Part shown: in pieces, positions 20,971-25,416 of the stretch
Layout: the number at the start of each line of letters is the position of its first letter
Position numbering within the stretch: position 1 is the first letter of the stretch
Source: CAYRKT01 sp964425005
Lineage (GTDB): Bacteria > Synergistota > Synergistia > CAYRKT01
Direction: 5' to 3'
Length of the DNA stretch: 25,416 bases
Assembly (NCBI GenBank): GCA_964425005.1
Contig: CAYRKT010000019.1
Coordinates: 1 to 25,416 of the forward strand
Position numbers and translations under genes: made by a program
Notes under the pieces: generated by a model
Databases searched by the model: none
The model's input: only the letters and a program-made list of their open reading frames with translations
Told to the model about the DNA's origin: nothing

Positions 20971-22080
20971 ATGGCTTTCCTGAGGCCCAGGCCTAAGAAG
21001 GCAGAAGGAACGCCTTCTCCGCCTCCCCCTGTGCAAGAAGAGGGGTTGCAAGTACCCGAGGACCTTCGTGCCAAGCTCGAGGCGGCTTTGGGGACGAAAG
21101 TCCCCGAGCGCCTGACTCAGAACGAGGCCGCGAACCTCGCCAAGGAGATCACCCAAAAGGCGCCCGCCCTCCACAGGGAGTTCGCGGAGGCCATCCTCAA
21201 GACCTACGAAGCGAAGGCTAAAAGCGCGAAGAGCGGGAAGACCCTGCCCAGGCCCGCCAACTTCCTGCGCATCTTCTACGTCCAGACCGAGGACGGGAAC
21301 TGGGTCTTCTCACGGACCAAGCTCGTCACGACCCTCGTCTTGGCTGGAAGCGCCGCCATCGGAGTCTTGGCCGTGTTTTCCATGCTAAGGTTAAGCTCTT
21401 CCAAGGCAGAAGCAAGCGATTCTACGCCAGTTCAAGCTCCCCCCGCGGTAACTTCCACAACTTCCGTCCCCCCGGGAGGGACTGCTGAACCCCTTCCCTC
21501 GGACCAACGGCTCGGCGAGACCGTGCCCCCTCCACCGGGGGTGCCTACGGGAGTCCAAAACCAGGAAAGCGGGAGACCCGCCCTTACGGCCACAAACGAC
21601 GTGCTCCCCCCGCCTCCAGCAGACCTGCCTCCGCCTCCTGACATAGAGAGAAGCTCAGCCGCGTTCGGCGATCAGGTCCAAGGAGACACCGTCGTGGTCT
21701 ACCGCAGACAACAAGGGGGAGGCTCTGCGGGCCAGGAAGACGGAAGCGCCTCTGGTTTCCTGGCCGTCTCCCGCCAGGAGGGCGAGGTTTCCCCCCTTTC
21801 CCAAGAGTTCGCCACCCCCAAGCTCGCAGGCCAGGAGGCTCCGAGCGAGCCCTTCTGGGTGAGGGATAGGGGAGGAGAGTCCGTCCAAGGAACCGTCGAG
21901 GGGGGCTTTTGGGCGCGCACCCCAGAGGCTAACCCAGAAGGGGACTCTCAAGGCGCGCCCCGGGGTGGCGCTCTCGTCAAGGAGGGCGACCTCTCCATCG
22001 TCTACAAAAGGCAGGAGGAGCGCGGGGTCCCCGGGGTCATCCCCCCTCAGGGGACGAGCCAGCCCCCGCAGGCCCCCTAG
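20971..22080 (+). CDS. VirB10-like N-terminal half: cytoplasmic tail, one membrane helix, Pro-rich stalk
   Basis: The 369-aa protein has a cytoplasmic part (1-116) with Pro-rich start and a helical region (DLRAKLEAALGTKVP ... ANLAKEIT), a single membrane helix at about 117-140 (LVTTLVLAGSAAIGVLAVFS), and a long extracytoplasmic segment (141-369) rich in Pro, Gly, Ser and Gln. This is the classical order of VirB10/TrbI up to the stalk, but the C-terminal beta-barrel is missing; such a domain is found, with its own signal peptide, at 912-1790. The stalk carries short repeats: VVVYRRQQ (241-248), FLAVSRQE (263-270) and LSIVYKRQ (341-348). It converges on the ComZ-like gene with a 10-nt gap and no hairpin. 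Confidence 0.6.
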   Translation: MAFLRPRPKKAEGTPSPPPPVQEEGLQVPEDLRAKLEAALGTKVPERLTQNEAANLAKEITQKAPALHREFAEAILKTYEAKAKSAKSGKTLPRPANFLRIFYVQTEDGNWVFSRTKLVTTLVLAGSAAIGVLAVFSMLRLSSSKAEASDSTPVQAPPAVTSTTSVPPGGTAEPLPSDQRLGETVPPPPGVPTGVQNQESGRPALTATNDVLPPPPADLPPPPDIERSSAAFGDQVQGDTVVVYRRQQGGGSAGQEDGSASGFLAVSRQEGEVSPLSQEFATPKLAGQEAPSEPFWVRDRGGESVQGTVEGGFWARTPEANPEGDSQGAPRGGALVKEGDLSIVYKRQEERGVPGVIPPQGTSQPPQAP

Positions 22081-22090
22081 GACCACTTCC

Positions 22091-23659
22091 TCACCGCAGG
22101 TCTCCCCAGGACAGCACAGGGACGATGCCCCAAACTGCTCCTCTGGTCCTAGGGACCAGGGGCCACCCTGGGGGCGATATGCTCGCGAGCCTTGGGTCGT
22201 AGGCCAGGTTCGTCACCCACCCCCTTCCTCCGTGGAAGAAGGAGTGGAAGTGTTTGACCGCTATGGAGCCCATAAAGGTCAGAAGCCTCCTGTCCGTGGG
22301 GAGGGACTCTGGCCTGAAGCTCCCTTGGGGCGCAAGGACGGCCGCGTGTATGTAGACCTCGGGAGGGGTGTTGAGGCTGAGGACCACGTCTCCCGTCTCC
22401 GAGACAAGGCCCAGCATCCCGTTGCCCCCTCCCCCCGGGCAGTCTGGAGGCTGGGCCACACCGTTAACGAAGGCGGCGGGGGATCGGCAAGGGGGCTCCT
22501 GGGAAAAGAGGTTGCCCTCCAGGATCAGGTTCCTCTCCGCGACGATCGTAAGCGAGGTGCGCGTGTGCCACGCTGGGCTCCCCACGGGGCCCACGACCCG
22601 GACATCTCCGCCAGCGAAGCGGAGGATCCTCGGAGAGCCCGGGAAGACCGTGACCGTCCGGGTGCCCGTCGTCGTGGTGACGCGGAGGACGGTCATCGAG
22701 GGAGACTCGTGGGCCTCGAGCTCCACCCTGGCGCCCCCGGTGGCGTCGAAGTTGTCCGTCGGAGTTCCTTCCCAGTACAGGCTGACGGGCGGGGCGTTCC
22801 ACTCCACTCCGCCCCCAAAGCGGGGGCACGCTGGGCCGTAGCACGGGGTAAAGGGCGTCGGGAAAAGCTCCGCCGGAGGAACGCTGCCCACGTCCACGAG
22901 CTCTACATTGCCCCTCCCCCCAGGGCAGTTGTCCACGCCCACCGCGAGGCAGCGGGCCGTGAAGAAGGGGGCCAGGAAAGCGGGACCAGGAGCGTCCGCG
23001 GCCCCGACCCCGAAGATGGGGACCCCCGCGACGTAGACCTTTCCGTTCCAGATTCCCTGAGCCCGGAAAGGGTTTGGCGTGCCGTCCGCCTGGTAGTTCG
23101 TGGTCGCAAAGAGCTCGAACTGGGCGGGGGTGGCCCTCCCGGCGTAGAGGTAGAGGGTGCCTGGGGCTGTGAGGGTCCGCCTCGCGTCTCCCACCTGGCT
23201 TCGGGTCAAGACGAGGAAGTCCAGGCCGTAGGCCTGGAGTCCCCCTCCGGGGACGCTCCTCTGGGCAGCTCTGAAGCCATCGGGAGCTGGTTCGCCGCAC
23301 GCGCGAGGCGAGAAGAAGACCCTCACCTCCCTCCCACCGAAGTCGACCCCGCAGGTCTTGCTGTCGGCCAAGCGCTGGGCCTCTTGGGCGAGGGCACCCA
23401 AGGTCGCCGCGGTCGCCCCACCTGAAAGTTGGGCCTCCGCCGCGGGGCGAAGCTCCTGTGCGACCTGGTAGAGGACGTTCGCCGCATGCCCTTTCGCCGC
23501 CGCCGCAGCGGCCTCGGCCAGGTGTCCTTGGCCGCGCTCCCTCGCGGCCAAGATCGCCTGATACCGCACGAAGGCGGCGGTGCTCGCTATGGAGGCCAGC
23601 AAGAACAGACCGAGGATAGCGTAGATGATGACGAAGCCCTTTTCTCTCGCGTTCCTCAT
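22091..23659 (-). CDS. ComZ-like large minor pilin / pilin-like protein
   Basis: The 522-aa protein begins with a type III prepilin-like signal: a short basic leader, Gly8 then FVIIYAILGLFLLASIAS, as in PilX/ComZ-type proteins. The usual Glu at +5 of the mature chain is replaced by Tyr. The C-terminal 180 residues show a beta-rich repeat with NLILEGNLF, GMLGLVSETGDVVLS, VYIHAAVLAPQGSF, LLTFMGSIAVKHF and a final YDPRLASISPPGWP, an order I associate with Thermus-Deinococcus ComZ and related minor pilins. ComZ works at the tip of the DNA-uptake pilus in Thermus. Several cysteine pairs are present. AAGGAGTGAGGG precedes ATG 23659, with the stop of the TnpB remnant 3 nt upstream. Its presence next to T4SS genes is unusual. 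Confidence 0.65.
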   Translation of the reverse strand: MRNAREKGFVIIYAILGLFLLASIASTAAFVRYQAILAARERGQGHLAEAAAAAAKGHAANVLYQVAQELRPAAEAQLSGGATAATLGALAQEAQRLADSKTCGVDFGGREVRVFFSPRACGEPAPDGFRAAQRSVPGGGLQAYGLDFLVLTRSQVGDARRTLTAPGTLYLYAGRATPAQFELFATTNYQADGTPNPFRAQGIWNGKVYVAGVPIFGVGAADAPGPAFLAPFFTARCLAVGVDNCPGGRGNVELVDVGSVPPAELFPTPFTPCYGPACPRFGGGVEWNAPPVSLYWEGTPTDNFDATGGARVELEAHESPSMTVLRVTTTTGTRTVTVFPGSPRILRFAGGDVRVVGPVGSPAWHTRTSLTIVAERNLILEGNLFSQEPPCRSPAAFVNGVAQPPDCPGGGGNGMLGLVSETGDVVLSLNTPPEVYIHAAVLAPQGSFRPESLPTDRRLLTFMGSIAVKHFHSFFHGGRGWVTNLAYDPRLASISPPGWPLVPRTRGAVWGIVPVLSWGDLR

Positions 23660-23662
23660 CCC

Positions 23663-23929
23663 TCACTCCTTAACCGCTTCCGCCTTACTCGAGACCTGGT
23701 CAAGCAGAGCGCACATGGGGCCGTCCTGCCGTTTGAGGTTCTCCCTGGTCTGACCCTCAAGCAAGCGGTTGTAGGCGTAGCGCACGGCGGAGGAGAAGCG
23801 GCGCATGAGGTCCAGGGTGGCCTTGTGGTCTTCTCCGGAAGGGAAGACGAGGAGGGCGTGGACTCCGGTGAAGGCCTTCTCCTTCTTCCTCTTCCTGGAG
23901 CTTCCCCGAGAAGCGGCTTCGCTGATCAC
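23663..23929 (-). pseudogene. 5' remnant of a TnpB-type (IS200/IS605 family) gene
   Basis: The 88-aa frame starts at GTG 23929 with AGGAGG 6 nt upstream. Residues about 22-75 (FTGVHALLVFPSGEDHKATL, then LMRRFSSAVRYAYNRLLEG) match the N-terminal region of TnpB/OrfB proteins from Thermus. A full TnpB has about 350-450 residues with RuvC-like and zinc-finger parts; these are missing, and after DGPMCALLDQ the sequence continues into a short unrelated tail and stops. It is therefore a truncated remnant, inactive as a nuclease. The stop falls inside the Shine-Dalgarno region of the ComZ-like gene, so the deletion joined the remnant directly to that gene, and the remnant's promoter might now drive it. 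Confidence 0.7.
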
Positions 23930-23948
23930 CGAGGGCCTCCTGTGAGGG

Positions 23949-23954
23949 AGTATA
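23949..23954 (-). promoter_or_regulatory. -10 box TATACT upstream of the TnpB remnant
   Basis: TATACT on the minus strand lies 19 nt before GTG 23929, with AGGAGG between. It could now serve the ComZ-like gene downstream. Confidence 0.4.
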
Positions 23955-23968
23955 GCCCTTCCAGGGCT
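23954..23968. repeat. Small hairpin, possible IS200/IS605 subterminal structure
   Basis: AGCCCT-TCC-AGGGCT is a perfect 6-bp hairpin with a 3-nt loop just 5' of the TnpB remnant. IS200/IS605 elements carry such subterminal hairpins for TnpA recognition. The matching right end is not seen, which agrees with truncation. Confidence 0.4.
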
Positions 23969-24007
23969 TTTCATCGCATGGGGCACGCTTGGGTGAAGAA
24001 GTGTGCG

Positions 24008-25351
24008 CTATGTCCCAACTGTTTGCACCTCCTTCGCCCGCGAGAGCAAGAGGCCCGCGAGGGGCGAAAGGAGGTAAGCAGCCAGGAAGGCTTCTCGCGC
24101 CCAGGAATAGGGGGAGGGCTGGGGGACCTCGCTGTAAGAAGCGGCCAAGTAGGCAGGCGTTCCTTCTGGCGCCCTCTTCAAGACCCTGCCCAACGGGTCT
24201 ATGACCCCCGTAAAGCCCGTCTCCCCCACCCGCAAGTTCCAGAGACCCGTCTCTACGGCCCGCATCCTGTCCTCCCTGAACCTGCGAAGCTTGTAGAGGG
24301 TGCCATCGAAAGTGTTCTCGTTGCTGATGGTGACCAAGACCCGCGCGCCCTTTCTCCGGAGCCCCACCGCCGCCCCCTCGAGCGACCCTTCGTAGCAGAT
24401 CAGCGCCCCATAGGGGCCGAGCGGGAGCAAGGACCCAGGCCTCGGGCCGTAGTTCTCCGGCAGACGGACGCGTCCTCCCACCGCTGCCTCAAGAAGCCTT
24501 CTCCTGACCCCCTCCAGCGGTCCCGGGGCGTACTCTACCATGGGCACGAGAAAGGCCTTCGAGCGCTGGGCGACGACCCTCGAGCCCTCCACTAAGACGG
24601 CCAGGTTCAGATCCCCCGTCCCCACTCCTCCAAGCCAGCGCCACCCCCTCTCGCCGAGGGGCGGGCTAGGCGTAGCCGCCTCGGGCCAGACGACGATGCC
24701 CTCAAAACCCGGGTTTGCTCGGCGGGCAGACGAGGTGAGACGCGGGTAGACCTCGGCGGCCAGATGCTTCCTCTCGGGCGAGAGGCCTCCTTGGACGAGG
24801 AGGGCTTGGTCGGTCGGCGCGCCAGCGCCCCACGTCACAGGCAGCGGGAGCGCCAGCAAAGCGGCGGCCCAAGCGAGACGGCTTCCCCTCCAGAGCCCTC
24901 TGCCGAGGAGCACGGCCACCAGGCTCACCAGGTAAACCCCTCCGAGCCTCCCCAAAAGGCCGAGGGGAGAGTCGACCAGGCCGTAGCCCACAATCCCCAC
25001 GCCAGCTCCTAAGAAGGCCAAGCGCAGAACCTCGGAGGCCACCCAGGCGAAGGGCCACACCCCTTGGGGCAGGTAGCGTAGGGGCAAGTAGGCGAAGCCT
25101 AGGACGGCGAGAGCGATGAGGCCCCCTACGGCGAGGCCCACGACTTCCTGGTATCTTCCCACCGCCCAGCCTATGGGGAAGGCCTCCGCCGCGGCGAAGC
25201 CCACGGCCCACCAGAGGGCGGACCGAGGCCGCGCGAAAGGGAAGCCTAGGGCGAGGAGGAATAGGGGAGAGAGCCATCCTCCCAGGTCTCGCAAAAGGGG
25301 GGTGGCGGCCCCCAAGAGGAGGCCTTCCAGGAGGACCAGGGGCTTCCGCAT
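24008..25351 (-). CDS. lnt: Apolipoprotein N-acyltransferase-like protein (Lnt)
   Basis: The 447-aa protein has an N-terminal membrane half (about six or seven helices within 1-172) and a C-terminal carbon-nitrogen hydrolase domain outside the cytoplasm. The catalytic triad is complete: Glu224 in VVWPEA, Lys266 in SKAFLVPMVEY and Cys319 in ALICYEG. TISNENTFDG, DRMRAVETGL and the segment TGFTGVIDPLGRV match the final Lnt motifs. Lnt adds the third acyl chain to lipoproteins in the inner membrane. It is shorter than E. coli Lnt (512 aa). Lnt is normally a chromosomal housekeeping gene, so this may be a second copy or mark flanking chromosomal DNA. The upstream partial gene ends 6 nt before ATG 25351, with AAAGG between. 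Confidence 0.85.
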   Translation of the reverse strand: MRKPLVLLEGLLLGAATPLLRDLGGWLSPLFLLALGFPFARPRSALWWAVGFAAAEAFPIGWAVGRYQEVVGLAVGGLIALAVLGFAYLPLRYLPQGVWPFAWVASEVLRLAFLGAGVGIVGYGLVDSPLGLLGRLGGVYLVSLVAVLLGRGLWRGSRLAWAAALLALPLPVTWGAGAPTDQALLVQGGLSPERKHLAAEVYPRLTSSARRANPGFEGIVVWPEAATPSPPLGERGWRWLGGVGTGDLNLAVLVEGSRVVAQRSKAFLVPMVEYAPGPLEGVRRRLLEAAVGGRVRLPENYGPRPGSLLPLGPYGALICYEGSLEGAAVGLRRKGARVLVTISNENTFDGTLYKLRRFREDRMRAVETGLWNLRVGETGFTGVIDPLGRVLKRAPEGTPAYLAASYSEVPQPSPYSWAREAFLAAYLLSPLAGLLLSRAKEVQTVGT

Positions 25352-25357
25352 CGCCTT

Positions 25358-25416
25358 TCACTTGCAGAAGGGCCAGGGCAGGTTGCAAGAGGGGGGAGGC
25401 GGAGGTGGCGGAGGCG
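25358..25416 (-). CDS. C-terminal end of a proline-rich protein, cut by window edge
   Basis: Only the last 19 codons are visible, running from the window edge to TGA 25358. They encode a proline run followed by SCNLPWPFCK, a cysteine pair at the very end. The gene lies just upstream of the Lnt-like gene (6-nt gap), so both are probably one operon. A Pro-rich linker ending in a Cys-x7-Cys tail would fit an exported protein, but too little is present to name a family. Confidence 0.5.
   Translation of the reverse strand, partial: PPPPPPPPSCNLPWPFCK

Noticed and set aside
23663..23968. Intact IS200/IS605 element or TnpB with guide RNA
   Set aside because: No TnpA, no RuvC part and no right end are present, so only a remnant can be supported.
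21965..24595. Two long plus-strand open frames (21965-23425 and 23429-24595) opposite the pilin and Lnt genes
   Set aside because: Composition is Arg/Gly/Pro/His-rich and the opposite strand has recognisable domains, so these are antisense shadows.
1..25416. CRISPR arrays, tRNA or rRNA genes, and long direct repeats
   Set aside because: No regularly spaced repeats, cloverleaf or rRNA-like segments were noticed by reading both strands; coding density leaves little space.

Overview
The window is dense, GC-rich bacterial DNA with few and short intergenic gaps. It very probably comes from Thermus or a close relative (Deinococcus-Thermus). The reasons are heavy Leu/Glu/Arg/Gly/Pro coding use, many genes whose -10 box (TANNNT) lies only 6-9 nt before the start codon (leaderless mRNAs, common in this phylum), a broken TnpB-like gene of a type I associate with Thermus, and a large pilin-like protein resembling Thermus ComZ. 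It looks like accessory DNA, either a conjugative plasmid or an integrated element. No rRNA, tRNA, CRISPR array or complete insertion sequence was seen.

Layout. Positions 1-7704 (minus strand) hold envelope and channel parts of a divergent type IV secretion system (T4SS): a VirB9-like secreted protein, two genes of unknown role (one with a C-terminal topoisomerase-type zinc ribbon), a large secreted protein, VirB2-like and VirB3-like proteins, a secreted PLD-like protein, a 59-aa membrane protein, a replication-relaxation-like protein, a secreted VirB10 C-terminal domain, a lytic transglycosylase and a partial lipoprotein. Positions 7753-15390 (plus strand) hold a RecD2-like helicase, a prim-pol, a secreted NlpC/P60 peptidase, a small membrane protein, three secreted proteins that look like degenerate PLD domains, a small protein, a membrane protein with a winged-helix tail, a SpoIIIAA/Ycf45-type ATPase and an unknown protein. 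A strong hairpin separates these from the convergent operon VirD4 - VirB5/TrbJ-like - VirB6-like (15452-20787, minus). Gene 20971-22080 (plus) encodes a VirB10 N-terminal half. Positions 22091-25416 (minus) carry a ComZ-like pilin, a TnpB remnant with a hairpin, an apolipoprotein N-acyltransferase-like protein and the tail of a proline-rich protein.

How it may work together (inference). The genes together suggest a conjugation machine with its own replication module. Peptidoglycan is opened by the transglycosylase and the NlpC/P60 enzyme, VirB2/3/5/6/9/10-like parts form the channel, VirD4 feeds DNA, and prim-pol with RecD2 copies or processes it. Three features are unusual: VirB10 appears split into an inner-membrane gene and a separately secreted outer-domain gene about 19 kb apart; the only assembly-type ATPase seen is SpoIIIAA/Ycf45-like rather than VirB11; and up to four secreted PLD-like proteins lack the catalytic HKD motif. 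VirB4, VirB8 and a relaxase are not seen and may lie outside the window.
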